The notes beneath the pieces were generated by a model. The model was not told where the DNA came from. It ran no database searches and worked only from the letters and a program-made list of their open reading frames with translations. A stretch of DNA of 64,000 nt from Modestobacter versicolor (GTDB lineage: Bacteria > Actinomycetota > Actinomycetes > Mycobacteriales > Geodermatophilaceae), in assembly GCF_014195485.1 (NCBI RefSeq), contig NZ_JACIBU010000001.1:2170001-2234000 (forward strand), written 5' to 3'. Both the position numbers and the translations under genes were made by a program. Of the stretch, positions 44,257 through 52,181 are shown one piece after another. Position 1 is the first letter of the stretch, and each line of letters opens with the position of its first letter.

Positions 44257-45042
44257 TCAGAGGTGGGTGAGGAGGGCGCGGACGGCGGGGAGGAGAGGGC
44301 GGTCGGCCGCGATCCAGTCCAGGTCCTCGAGCTCGTCGGCGCGCAGCCAGCGCAGCTCGGTGTGCTCGTGGGCGACCAGCTCGCCGCCGGTGATCCGCCC
44401 CCACCACAGCCGCATCGTCGAGGCCCCGGGGGTGCCGCCGGCCACGACGCCGTCCAGCGGCACCTCGCCCAGGAACGACTCGGGCCGCACCTGGACGCCG
44501 AGCTCCTCGGCGCACTCGCGCACCAGCGCCGACAGGTCGGCCTCCCCCGGCTCGACCTTGCCGCCGGGGAACTCCCACAGCCCGGCGAGCGACCCCGAGC
44601 CGCGCTGGGCCACCAGCACCCGGGCCCGGTCGTCGACCAGCGCTGCCCCCACCACCTGGACGACCTCCAGCGCCCGGCGGGCGGCGGCCGCGGAGTAGGC
44701 GTCGAGGTGGGCCTGCATCGCCCGGACGACGCGGCCGCGCAGCACCGCCCGGTCGAGCAGAACACCCAGCACGCCGGGCAGCCGGGGCTCCCACGAGACC
44801 TGCTCGTCGACGCGGGTGCCGGCGCTGGTGGCGGTGAAGTGGCGGGTGTGGGTCAGCGTCGGCCGGCCGCTGCGGGGTGCTGCCTGGTAGACGTCGCGGT
44901 ACGGCCGCTCGGACTCCACCTCGCGCAGCGGCTGCGGCCAGGGGCGGCCCAGCGAGCGCGCGACGTCGAAGGCGACGGTGAGCGGAGCCTCCACCAACGT
45001 GGTGAAGCGCAGCTGGATCACGCGGTTCAGCTTCGCAGACAC
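44257..45042 (-). CDS. SRPBCC-Nudix fusion hydrolase
   Basis: 261 residues. Residues 1-122 form an SRPBCC/START-like domain (LRFTTLVEAPLTVAFDVARSL; HTRHFTATSAGTRVDEQVSWEP). Residues 126-261 are a MutT-type Nudix domain with a full Nudix box at 161-183 (GKVEPGEADLSALVRECAEE start, then LGV): G-x5-E-x7-REUXEE. The Nudix part may clean oxidised nucleotides (8-oxo-dGTP); the fusion partner could select a hydrophobic or nucleotide-linked ligand. GTG 45042. Divergent from the Rrf2 gene with 15 bases between starts. Confidence 0.85.
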   Translation of the reverse strand: MSAKLNRVIQLRFTTLVEAPLTVAFDVARSLGRPWPQPLREVESERPYRDVYQAAPRSGRPTLTHTRHFTATSAGTRVDEQVSWEPRLPGVLGVLLDRAVLRGRVVRAMQAHLDAYSAAAARRALEVVQVVGAALVDDRARVLVAQRGSGSLAGLWEFPGGKVEPGEADLSALVRECAEELGVQVRPESFLGEVPLDGVVAGGTPGASTMRLWWGRITGGELVAHEHTELRWLRADELEDLDWIAADRPLLPAVRALLTHL

Positions 45043-45044
45043 GG

Positions 45045-45050
45045 CAGGAT
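45045..45050 (+). promoter_or_regulatory. -10-like hexamer for the Rrf2 gene
   Basis: CAGGAT (NANNNT), exactly 7 bases before GTG 45058. It lies just inside the upstream end of the divergent Nudix gene region. Confidence 0.4.
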
Positions 45051-45057
45051 GGCCTCC

Positions 45058-45531
45058 GTGCGCATCTCAGCCCGGGTCGACTACGCAGTGCGGGCGGCCG
45101 TCGAGCTGGCCGCCGTCGCCCCCGACTCGTTGACCTCCGACAAGATCGCGCAGGCGCAGGGGATCCCGGCCCGCTTCCTGCAGGCCATCCTCGGCGACCT
45201 GCAGCACGCCCGGCTGGTCACCAGCCAGCGCGGCCGCGAGGGCGGCTACCGGCTGGCCCTGCCGCCGTCAGAGGTGTCGATCGCCCGGGTCATGCGGGTC
45301 GAGCAGGGCTTCCTCGCCGAGGTGCACGGGCAGCGGCCCGAGGACGTCGAGTACCCCGGCGCCGCGGCACCGCTCGCGCAGGTCTGGGTCGCCGCCCGCG
45401 AGGCCTACCGCCGGGTGCTGGAGAACGTCACGCTCGCCGACGTCGTGGCCGGGACGATGCCCCCGCAGGTCGCGGAGATGATCGAGCTGGAGAGCGCCTG
45501 GCGTTCCTTCAGCAGCGTCGACACCGACTGA
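45058..45531 (+). CDS. Rrf2-family transcriptional regulator
   Basis: 157 residues. Winged helix-turn-helix: SARVDYAVRAAVELAA, SDKIAQAQGIPARFLQAILGDLQ, and the wing LVTSQRGREGGYRLA. No cysteines are present in the effector region (about 90-110), so it is not an IscR-like Fe-S sensor; a CymR/CysR-like role in sulfur control is more likely given the sulfite reductase and cysH genes downstream (inference). An in-frame ATG at 45049 is an alternative start. Confidence 0.88.
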   Translation: MRISARVDYAVRAAVELAAVAPDSLTSDKIAQAQGIPARFLQAILGDLQHARLVTSQRGREGGYRLALPPSEVSIARVMRVEQGFLAEVHGQRPEDVEYPGAAAPLAQVWVAAREAYRRVLENVTLADVVAGTMPPQVAEMIELESAWRSFSSVDTD

Positions 45532-45569
45532 GCGGCTCGCATCCGGACGCGGTGTGGGACGATCGGGGA

Positions 45570-45656
45570 GTGACGGACTGCGGCGCTCTCCTCGTGGCGC
45601 GCCTGCACGTCGACCTGGCGCGGGTCTCCAGCGCCGCGTGTCGCGCTCAGCGCTGA
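45570..45656 (+). CDS. HVDL-type cysteine-containing leader peptide
   Basis: 28 codons from GTG 45570 ending TGA 45654-45656. The peptide contains RLHVDLARVSSAAC, matching the actinobacterial leader peptides of the form R-x-HVDL-x-RVxSAxC that precede sulfur-metabolism genes. Two Cys codons (residues 4 and 24) could sense Cys-tRNA supply during translation. It lies 100 bases before the sulfite reductase start. The GTG has GGGGA directly adjoining rather than spaced, so the start may differ by a few codons. Confidence 0.75.
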   Translation: MTDCGALLVARLHVDLARVSSAACRAQR

Positions 45657-45755
45657 CCCCCGGCCCCCGCTCCCCTCGCAGCCACGCAGCGCTGCACCCA
45701 GCCCCGGCCGCGTCGCGCACGCCTCCCGTGCCGGCGCAGATGGAGAACCACTGAC

Positions 45756-47435
45756 GTGTCGACCCCCACCCGCAGCAGCAGCCGGCCCCAGCGGGGCCAG
45801 GGCCAGTGGGCACTCGGCTACCGCGAGCCGCTGAACCCGAACGAGCGGATGAAGAAGGACTCCGACGGGCTCGACGTGCGGCAGCGGATCCTGGACATCT
45901 ACGCGCACACCGGCTTCGACGGCATCGACCCGGGCGACCTGCGCGGGCGGATGCGGTGGATGGGCCTCTACACCCAGCGGGCGCAGGGCATCCCCGGCGG
46001 CAAGACCGCCGTGCTGGAGCCCGAGGAGCTCGAGGACTCCTACTTCATGCTGCGGGTGCGCATCGACGGCGGGCAGCTGAGCACCGAGCAGCTGCGGGTC
46101 ATCGGTGGCATCAGCACCGAGTTCGGCCGGGACGTCGCCGACGTGACCGACCGGCAGAACGTGCAGCTGCACTGGATCCGGATCGAGGACGTGCCGGAGA
46201 TCTGGCGCCGGCTGGAGCAGGTGGGCCTGTCCAGCACCGAGGCGTGCGGCGACGTCCCGCGCGTCATGCTGAACTGCCCGCTGGCCGGGGTCCTGGAGGA
46301 CGAGATCGTCGACGCCTCCGCCGTCCTGGCCGAGACGGTGGAGAAGTACCTGGGCGACCGCGAGTTCAGCAACCTGCCGCGCAAGTGGAAGACGTCGATG
46401 TCCGGCTGCGTCGACCGCTGCACCGAGCCGGAGATCGACGACGTGTCGTTCAACGGCGTGGTCAACGCGGACGGCGAGGTGGGCTACGACCTGTGGGTCG
46501 GCGGCGGTCTGTCGACCAACCCGATGTTCGCCAAGCGGATCGGGGTCTTCGTCCGGCCCGAGCAGGTCTCCGACGTGTGGGCGGCCTGCACGTCGATCTT
46601 CCGCGACTACGGCTACCGCCGGTCGCGGAACCACGCCCGGATCAAGTTCCTGATGGCCGACTGGGGCCCGGAGAAGTTCCGCCAGGTGCTGGAGGACGAG
46701 TACCTGCACGCCAAGCTGCCCGACGGCCCCGCCGCCGCGCCGCCGAAGCACGAGGAGCGGGACCACGTCGGCGTCAGCAAGCAGAAGGACGGCGCCAACG
46801 CGCTGGGCTTCGCGCTGCGCACCGGCCGGCTCAGCGGCACCCTGCTCACCCGGATCGCCGACCTGGCCGAGGAGTTCGGCGGGCAGGGCGGGCGGATCCG
46901 GACGACGACGCAGCAGAAGCTGGTCATCCTCGACGTCCCCGACGAGCGGGTCGAGGAGCTGGTCGCGGCGCTGGCCGAGCACGACCTGCTGGTGCGGCCC
47001 AGCGCCTTCCGCCGCGGCACCATGGCCTGCACCGGGCTGGAGTTCTGCAAGCTGGCGATCGTCGAGACCAAGGCGCACGCCCAGGAGCTGTACGCCGAGC
47101 TCGAGCGCCGGCTGCCCGGCTTCGACGAGCCGATCGGCATCAACGTCAACGGCTGCCCGAACAGCTGCGCCCGGTTCCAGACCGCTGACATCGGCTTCAA
47201 GGGCATGATCGTCCGCAACGCCGCCGGCGAGAGCGTGGAGGGCTTCCAGGTGCACCTGGGCGGCCACCTCGGCGTCGAGGCCTCCTTCGGCCGCAAGTTC
47301 CGCGGCCACAAGATCACCAAGGAGGAGACGGCGGACTACTGCGAGCGGGTGCTCCGCGGCTACCTCGACCGGCGCACCGAGGGCGAGCGGTTCGCCTCCT
47401 ACGTGGCCCGCGCCGAGGAGGAGTGGCTGCTGTGA
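45756..47435 (+). CDS. sirA: ferredoxin-dependent siroheme sulfite reductase
   Basis: Reduces sulfite to sulfide with six electrons from ferredoxin. 559 residues. [4Fe-4S]/siroheme Cys ligands lie in CTGLEFC (425, 431) and NGCPNSC (467, 471). Tyr72 and Cys164 have the same 92-residue spacing as the Tyr-Cys cross-link reported for the mycobacterial enzyme, favouring sulfite over nitrite as substrate. Duplicated ferredoxin-like lobes are evident (MRWMGLYTQRAQGIPGG and GFALRTGRLSGTLLTRIA). Coupled to the next gene by GTGA. Confidence 0.94.
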   Translation: MSTPTRSSSRPQRGQGQWALGYREPLNPNERMKKDSDGLDVRQRILDIYAHTGFDGIDPGDLRGRMRWMGLYTQRAQGIPGGKTAVLEPEELEDSYFMLRVRIDGGQLSTEQLRVIGGISTEFGRDVADVTDRQNVQLHWIRIEDVPEIWRRLEQVGLSSTEACGDVPRVMLNCPLAGVLEDEIVDASAVLAETVEKYLGDREFSNLPRKWKTSMSGCVDRCTEPEIDDVSFNGVVNADGEVGYDLWVGGGLSTNPMFAKRIGVFVRPEQVSDVWAACTSIFRDYGYRRSRNHARIKFLMADWGPEKFRQVLEDEYLHAKLPDGPAAAPPKHEERDHVGVSKQKDGANALGFALRTGRLSGTLLTRIADLAEEFGGQGGRIRTTTQQKLVILDVPDERVEELVAALAEHDLLVRPSAFRRGTMACTGLEFCKLAIVETKAHAQELYAELERRLPGFDEPIGINVNGCPNSCARFQTADIGFKGMIVRNAAGESVEGFQVHLGGHLGVEASFGRKFRGHKITKEETADYCERVLRGYLDRRTEGERFASYVARAEEEWLL

Positions 47436-47626
47436 CCGACCCGGAGCCGGGTGGTGTGACCCAGCGCACGTCCGGAAGGACCCGCCAGCTGCCGGTGTTC
47501 CACTGCCCGTACTGCGGCGAGGAGGACCTCACGCCGCACGGCGAGGACCCGGACGGCTGGCACTGCGGTGCCTGCCTGCGCGCCTTCGCCGTCCGCCTGA
47601 TCGGAACGGGGGTGCACCACCCATGA
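47432..47626 (+). CDS. small zinc-ribbon protein between sulfite reductase and cysH
   Basis: 64 residues. CPYCGEE at about 25 and WHCGACLRAF at about 43 form a CxxC-x14-CxxC zinc ribbon. The gene overlaps sulfite reductase at its start and cysH at its stop, so all three are made together. Small proteins of this kind at the same place are common in actinobacteria; the function is unknown (metal or sulfur handling is a guess). Confidence 0.82.
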   Translation: MTDPEPGGVTQRTSGRTRQLPVFHCPYCGEEDLTPHGEDPDGWHCGACLRAFAVRLIGTGVHHP

Positions 47627-48336
47627 CGATCGCCCTCACCACGGCGACGCCGGAGCTGGCGGCCGAGGCCGACGCGCGCTTCGAGGGGATCGCCGACCCG
47701 GTCGAGCAGGCCCTCGCGGTGCTCACCTGGGCCGGCGAGACCTTCGGCGACTCCTTCGCGATCACCTCGAGCATGGCCGACGGGCTGCTCGCCCACCTGG
47801 CCAGCCGCGCCGTCCCCGGCGTCAACGTGGTCTTCCTGGACACCGGCTACCACTTCGCCGAGACCGTCGGCACCCGCGACTGGATCACCAGCGTCCTGCC
47901 GATCACGCTGCACAACGTCCAGCCGCCGCGCACCGTCGCCGAGCAGGACCTCGAGCACGGCCCCCGGCTGTACGAGCGCGACCCCGACCTGTGCTGCTCG
48001 CTGCGCAAGGTGCAGCCGCTGGCGCAGGCGCTGGCCGGCTTCACCGCCTGGGGCTCCGGCGTCCGCCGCGACGAGGCCGTGACCCGGGCCGGCACGCGCG
48101 TCGTCGACTGGGACGCCAAGCGCGGCATGGTGAAGGTCAACCCGCTGGCCGCCTGGACCCAGGACGACGTGGACGCCTACATCGCCGAGCACCAGGTGCC
48201 GGTCAACCCGCTGCAGGAGATCGGCTACGCCTCCATCGGGTGCGAGCCGTGCACCCGCCCGGTCGCCCCGGGCGAGGACCCGCGGGCCGGTCGCTGGGCG
48301 GGCAAGAACAAGGTGGAGTGCGGCCTGCACCTGTGA
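47623..48336 (+). CDS. cysH: adenylylsulfate (APS) reductase
   Basis: Reduces activated sulfate to sulfite using thioredoxin. 237 residues, PAPS-reductase fold: SSMADG P-loop-like motif (49-54), LDTGYHF. Cys124-Cys125 and CEPC (207-210) form the CC...CxxC [4Fe-4S] site that marks APS rather than PAPS reductases, and Cys233 in KVECGLHL is the catalytic residue. ATG overlaps the zinc-ribbon stop. The product sulfite goes to the reductase encoded two genes upstream. No cysD/N appears in the window. Confidence 0.94.
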   Translation: MTIALTTATPELAAEADARFEGIADPVEQALAVLTWAGETFGDSFAITSSMADGLLAHLASRAVPGVNVVFLDTGYHFAETVGTRDWITSVLPITLHNVQPPRTVAEQDLEHGPRLYERDPDLCCSLRKVQPLAQALAGFTAWGSGVRRDEAVTRAGTRVVDWDAKRGMVKVNPLAAWTQDDVDAYIAEHQVPVNPLQEIGYASIGCEPCTRPVAPGEDPRAGRWAGKNKVECGLHL

Positions 48337-48340
48337 TGAA

Positions 48341-48398
48341 GGACCTCGTCCCACCCCACGACGCGCTTCGCACGCCGCGGGCCCCTGGGACGAGGCCG
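48341..48398 (+). terminator. cysH terminator with long loop and A-bulge
   Basis: GGACCTCGTCCC pairs with GGGACGAGGCC (48387-48397) leaving one bulged A; the loop of about 32 bases contains complementary CGC-rich segments; the tail is GGCCGTTCCAGCA. The same design recurs after sdhB at 63923. Confidence 0.7.
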
Positions 48399-48420
48399 TT
48401 CCAGCAGGCATGATCAGCGC

Positions 48421-48720
48421 ATGCCGCGTCCTCCGCGCCTGTCCCCCGACGACGTCGCCACCGCGCTCGCCGAGCTGCCGATGTGGTCCGGCGGCCCCGA
48501 CGGGATCGAACGCACGCTGGAGCTCCCCTCCTTCCGGGCCGCCGTCGAGGCGGTCAGCGTGGTGGCCGACGTCGCCGAGCAGCTGGACCACCACCCGGAC
48601 ATGGACCTGCGCTGGACCAAGGTCCGGCTCGCCGTGGTCACCCACTCCGCCGGTGGCCTCACCGAGCTGGACCTGGAGCTGGCCCGCCGGGTCGACGCCC
48701 TCTTCCCCGCCCGGGACTGA
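48421..48720 (+). CDS. 4a-hydroxytetrahydrobiopterin dehydratase (PCD/DCoH)
   Basis: 99 residues. The family core is present: LPMWSGGPDGIERTLEL, AEQLDHHPDMDLRWTKVRLAVVTHSAGGLTELD, with the active-site histidines HH-x-D and TH. Dehydrates the pterin carbinolamine formed by aromatic amino acid hydroxylases; bacterial homologues may also help molybdopterin or other pterins. No hydroxylase is encoded nearby. ATG with CATGAT 6 bases upstream. Confidence 0.92.
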   Translation: MPRPPRLSPDDVATALAELPMWSGGPDGIERTLELPSFRAAVEAVSVVADVAEQLDHHPDMDLRWTKVRLAVVTHSAGGLTELDLELARRVDALFPARD

Positions 48721-48796
48721 TCGCCACCCTCGGTGACGGCGCGCGGATCCCACTGCACGGCGTCCCCGGTGGACCGCCGCCCCTCGCGCCCGCGAG

Positions 48797-48802
48797 TAGC
48801 TT
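48797..48802 (+). promoter_or_regulatory. -10 hexamer for the SnoaL-like gene
   Basis: TAGCTT, exactly 7 bases before GTG 48810. Confidence 0.45.
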
Positions 48803-48809
48803 CCGGCGG

Positions 48810-49193
48810 GTGACCTCCACCGCCGCCGGCACCGCCGTCGACAGCTACGCCCGGGCCTGGCTGGAGACCGACCCGGCGGCCCGCCGGGCGCTGCTCGACC
48901 AGTGCTGGGCCGAGGACGGCGTCTACTGCGACCCGATCGGCCGGGCGACCGGGCGCGACGGGTTGTCCGACCACATCGGCGGGTTCCAGGCGGAGCAGCC
49001 GGGCGCCCGTCTCGAGGTGGTCAGCGGCGTCGACGAGCACGACGGCTACGTGCGGTTCGGCTGGCAGCTGCGGGCACCGGACGGCTCGGTGGCGCTGGAG
49101 GGCACGGACTTCGGGGAACTGGACGGCGACGGAGTGCTGCGCCGGATCATCGGCTTCTTCGGCCCCCTCCCCCCGGGTGGTCCGGCGAGCTGA
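48810..49193 (+). CDS. SnoaL/NTF2-like protein
   Basis: 127 residues, alpha+beta cone fold pattern: VDSYARAWLETDPAARRALLDQCWAEDGVYCDP, then FGWQLRAPDGSVALEGTDFGELDGDGVLRRIIGFFG. The fold covers ligand-binding proteins and small isomerases; no catalytic residues can be fixed. GTG start, probably leaderless. The next gene, an FAD oxidoreductase, follows after 32 bases. Confidence 0.85.
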   Translation: MTSTAAGTAVDSYARAWLETDPAARRALLDQCWAEDGVYCDPIGRATGRDGLSDHIGGFQAEQPGARLEVVSGVDEHDGYVRFGWQLRAPDGSVALEGTDFGELDGDGVLRRIIGFFGPLPPGGPAS

Positions 49194-49225
49194 CCCCGAC
49201 GCCGCCTCCACGGACGGAGGACGGC

Positions 49226-50653
49226 ATGGCTGTGATCGTGGTGCTCGGCGGCGGTGTGTGTGGCCTGGCCACCGCCATGGTGCTGGCGCGGGACGGGCAC
49301 GAGGTCCGCGTCCTGGAACGGGACGCCGGACCGGTCCCGGACTCCCCCACCGACGCGTGGCAGGGCTGGCACCGGCCCGGGGTGGCCCAGTTCGGCCAGG
49401 CGCACTACCTGCAGGCGAGGTCGACCCGGGTGCTCGACGCCGAGCTGCCCGACGTGCGGGACGCCCTGCTCGCCGCCGGCGCGCTGCGCTACGACCTGCT
49501 GGACAACGCCCCACCCACCGCCGGCGTGCTCGACCGGCGCCCGAACGACGACCGGTTCGTCAGCGTGACCGCGCGCCGGTCGACCCTGGAGCAGGTGGTC
49601 GCCCGCGCGGCGGCCGAGGAGCCGCGGGTCGAGGTGGAGCGCGGCGTGGAGGTCGACGGCCTGGTCACCCGCGCGCTGGACGGCGTCCCGCACGTGACGG
49701 GGGTGCACACCAGCACCGGCCGGCAGGTCGACGCCGACCTCGTGGTGGACGCCACCGGCCGCCGCTCCCCGGTGCCGGCGTGGCTGCGCGCGGCCGGTGG
49801 CCGGTCGCCGCACGAGGAGGCCACGGACTCCGGCTTCAGCTACTACACCCGCTTCTTCCGGTCCCGGGACGGCGGCGGCCTGCCACCGCTGCGGGGCGCG
49901 TTGCACACCGCGGTCGGCACCTTCTCGGTGCTGACCATCCCGGCCGACCTCGGCACCTGGTCGGTCACCCTCGTCGCCGACTCGCACGACCGCCCGCTGA
50001 AGGAGCTGCGCCACGAGGAGGTGTGGGCTGCCGTGCTGGCCGCCTGCCCCCAGCAGGCCCACTGGACGGACGGCGAGCCGATCACCGGCGTGCTGCCGAT
50101 GTCGGGCGTGCTCGACCGGTACACCCGGGCGGTGGTCGACGGCGCACCGGTCGTCACCGGCCTGGTCTCCGTGTCCGACGCCTGGGCGTGCACCAACCCC
50201 TCGCTCGGCCGCGGCGTGAGCATGGGCTTCCTGCACGCGACCTGCCTGCGGGACCAGCTCCGGGAGGGGGTGGACGACGACCCGAGGACCTTCGCGCAGC
50301 GGTGGGACGACGGCGTCGAGCGCACGATGACGCCCTGGTACCAGGCGACCCTCGCGGTCGACCGGGCCCGGCTGGCCGAGATGCGGGCGCTCCGCGACGG
50401 CCAGGTACCCGAGCCCCCGCAGGGGCGGGCTGCGTTGGGCCCGGCGCTGCGCCAGGCCGCGCCGCACGACCTGGAGCTGTTCCGCGCGATGCTGGAGATC
50501 GTCGGCTGCCTGGCGCTGCCGGCCGAGGTGTTCAGCCGCCCGGGGCTGGCGGAGCGGGTGATGCGCACAGCGGCGGAGCACCCGTCTCCCGGCGCCCCCG
50601 GCCCGGACCGGGGGCAGCTGCTGGCGCTGCTGGCGGGCGTGCCGGTGCGCTGA
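49226..50653 (+). CDS. FAD-dependent oxidoreductase (squalene/geranylgeranyl-type monooxygenase-like)
   Basis: 475 residues. The FAD dinucleotide motif VVLGGGVCGLATAMVLARDG opens the protein and LERD follows as the ribose-binding acid; a DATGRRSPVP (second FAD motif, near 170) and a C-terminal substrate domain follow. Similar to group A flavin monooxygenases/halogenase-like oxidoreductases. Substrate unknown. ATG with GGAGGACGGC upstream. Likely in one unit with the SnoaL-like gene. Confidence 0.87.
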   Translation: MAVIVVLGGGVCGLATAMVLARDGHEVRVLERDAGPVPDSPTDAWQGWHRPGVAQFGQAHYLQARSTRVLDAELPDVRDALLAAGALRYDLLDNAPPTAGVLDRRPNDDRFVSVTARRSTLEQVVARAAAEEPRVEVERGVEVDGLVTRALDGVPHVTGVHTSTGRQVDADLVVDATGRRSPVPAWLRAAGGRSPHEEATDSGFSYYTRFFRSRDGGGLPPLRGALHTAVGTFSVLTIPADLGTWSVTLVADSHDRPLKELRHEEVWAAVLAACPQQAHWTDGEPITGVLPMSGVLDRYTRAVVDGAPVVTGLVSVSDAWACTNPSLGRGVSMGFLHATCLRDQLREGVDDDPRTFAQRWDDGVERTMTPWYQATLAVDRARLAEMRALRDGQVPEPPQGRAALGPALRQAAPHDLELFRAMLEIVGCLALPAEVFSRPGLAERVMRTAAEHPSPGAPGPDRGQLLALLAGVPVR

Positions 50654-50769
50654 CCGGGGCGGTCAGCCGGGCGACGGCCCGGCGCAGGTCGGTGGCGGGC
50701 ACGCCCACCGCGGAGATCTCCATGCGCGGGGTCTACTCCCGGCCACCGACAGGACGGCAGACTCGACGG

Positions 50770-51207
50770 GTGCGTCCCGTGCAGATCGTCATCGACGCCC
50801 AGGACACCCAGCGGCTGGCCGGCTTCTGGGCCGGCGCGCTGGCCGACCGGGGCTACCGGCTGCCCACCCCGCCCGACGGTGCCCCCGACTGGCCCTCCTG
50901 GCTGCGGGCCCAGGGTGTGCCGGAGGAGGAGTGGGGCGCCGGCTTCGCGCTGGACAACGACGACGAGACCCAGCCCCGGGTGTTCCTGCAGCGGGTGCCG
51001 GAGGCCAAGACCGCGAAGAACCGGGTGCACCTGGACCTGCAGGCCGGGGGTGGCCAGCGGGTGCCGCTGGCCGAGCAGGAGCAGCGGGTGGCGGCCGCCG
51101 TCGAGCGGCTCACCGCGCTGGGCGCGACGCACGTGGAGAGCAGGACCGAGCTGGGCACGCACTGGGCGGTGCTGCGCGACCCGGAGGGCAACGAGTTCTG
51201 CGCCTGA
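50770..51207 (+). CDS. VOC-family (glyoxalase-like) protein
   Basis: 145 residues, Glyoxalase-like domain: VQIVIDAQDTQRLAGFWAGALADRGYRLP, VFLQRVPEAKTAKNRVHLDLQ, and the end AVLRDPEGNEFCA. Metal ligands are usually a His and two Glu; His in VHLDLQ and Glu in GNEF are present. Many relatives bind small antibiotics or are enzymes; function here unknown. GTG 50770, or GTG 50779. The 116 bases before it show no gene. Confidence 0.88.
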   Translation: MRPVQIVIDAQDTQRLAGFWAGALADRGYRLPTPPDGAPDWPSWLRAQGVPEEEWGAGFALDNDDETQPRVFLQRVPEAKTAKNRVHLDLQAGGGQRVPLAEQEQRVAAAVERLTALGATHVESRTELGTHWAVLRDPEGNEFCA

Positions 51208-51731
51208 TCAGCGCAGGCCCACCGCGTCGTGGCGCCAGAAGACGTCGGGGTACACGAAGGTCCCGGTCATCCACGGCTCGTGGGCCGGCAGCAGCACCGC
51301 CTGGAACGCCGGCTCGGGGATCCGCAGCGACGGCCGGCGGAACCCGAGCCCCGCACCGGCGACGAACCCCAGCCGGCCGTAGTACGCCGGGTCGCCCTCC
51401 AGGAAGACGGCCGGCACCCGCTCGCGGCGAGCTGCTCGAGGCCGGTCCGGACCAGGCTCGCGCCGAGCCCCTGCCGCTGCCGCTCGGGCAGCACCGCCAG
51501 CGGGCTGAGCGTCTGCACCGGCACGAGCTGCCGCGGTGCGTCGAGCAGCGCCGGGGAGAACCGCACGTGCCCGACGACGCGGCCGTCGTCCTCGGTCACC
51601 AGCGACAGACCCGGGGGCAGCTCGTCGAGCAGGCCGACCACCACGTCGCCGTGGTCGCCGAAGGCCGCGCGGTGCAGGGCGTGGAGCTCGGCGTGGTCGC
51701 CCAACCGCTCGGGGCGCAGCAGGACGGTCAC
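51208..51731 (-). pseudogene. GNAT N-acetyltransferase with frameshift
   Basis: The first 105 codons (TVLLRPERLGDHAELHALHRAAFGDHGD; LVPVQTLSPLAVLPERQRQGLGASLVR, the acetyl-CoA loop) read in one frame from GTG 51731. The rest of the fold (ERVPAVFLEGDPAYYGRLGFVAGAGLGF to WRHDAVGLR, ending at 51208) reads in another. One base is missing near the CCC run at 51417-51419: adding one G (minus strand) restores SGVPAVFLEG. Either a true inactivation or a homopolymer sequence error. Similar to the YhbS-type acetyltransferases. Confidence 0.85.
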
Positions 51732-51776
51732 GACGCCGCACCCTGCCAGCCGACGGGTCCCGCGTCGCGCGGGTTC

Positions 51777-52181
51777 TCAGTCGGTGACGGGCAGGACGAG
51801 CAGCCGCAGCAGGCGGTCGGCCTCGGCGTCGGGGTCGGCGGTGAGCCCGGTGTGCACCGGCCCGGGCTGGACGACGGTGCTCCGCGGGGCGGTGAGCCAG
51901 CGGAACCGCGACCCCAGCGCCTCCCGCCCGGCGGCACCCGCGACGACGGCGGCCGAGCACACGTCGGCGGCGGCCTGCAGCGCGGCGGTGATCGCGACCG
52001 GGTCGGCCGTGGGGTCCAGCGCGCGCAGCCGCTCGGGGTCCAGGTGCACCCGCGAGCCCAGGTAGTCGCGCTGCCGGCAGTACACGAGCACCCCGGCGTT
52101 CAGCGACTCCCCGCGCTCGACCCGCGGCACCACCCGGAGCACGGCGTACTCGAAGGTGTCCTTGGACGTCACAGCCCTCAT
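51777..52181 (-). CDS. DUF3037 protein
   Basis: 134 residues: FEYAVLRVVPRVERGESLNAGVLVYCRQRDYLGSRV is the DUF3037 signature; RFRWLTAPRSTVVQPGPVHTG follows near 95. No enzyme motif is known. Its ATG overlaps the stop of the HipA-like kinase gene (ATGA). DUF3037 and HipA-like genes recur side by side in many bacteria, so this is a conserved pair. Confidence 0.88.
   Translation of the reverse strand: MRAVTSKDTFEYAVLRVVPRVERGESLNAGVLVYCRQRDYLGSRVHLDPERLRALDPTADPVAITAALQAAADVCSAAVVAGAAGREALGSRFRWLTAPRSTVVQPGPVHTGLTADPDAEADRLLRLLVLPVTD

Noticed and set aside
45058..45531. Rrf2 protein as an IscR-type iron-sulfur sensor
   Set aside because: No cysteines are present in the effector region, so Fe-S ligation as in IscR is not supported.
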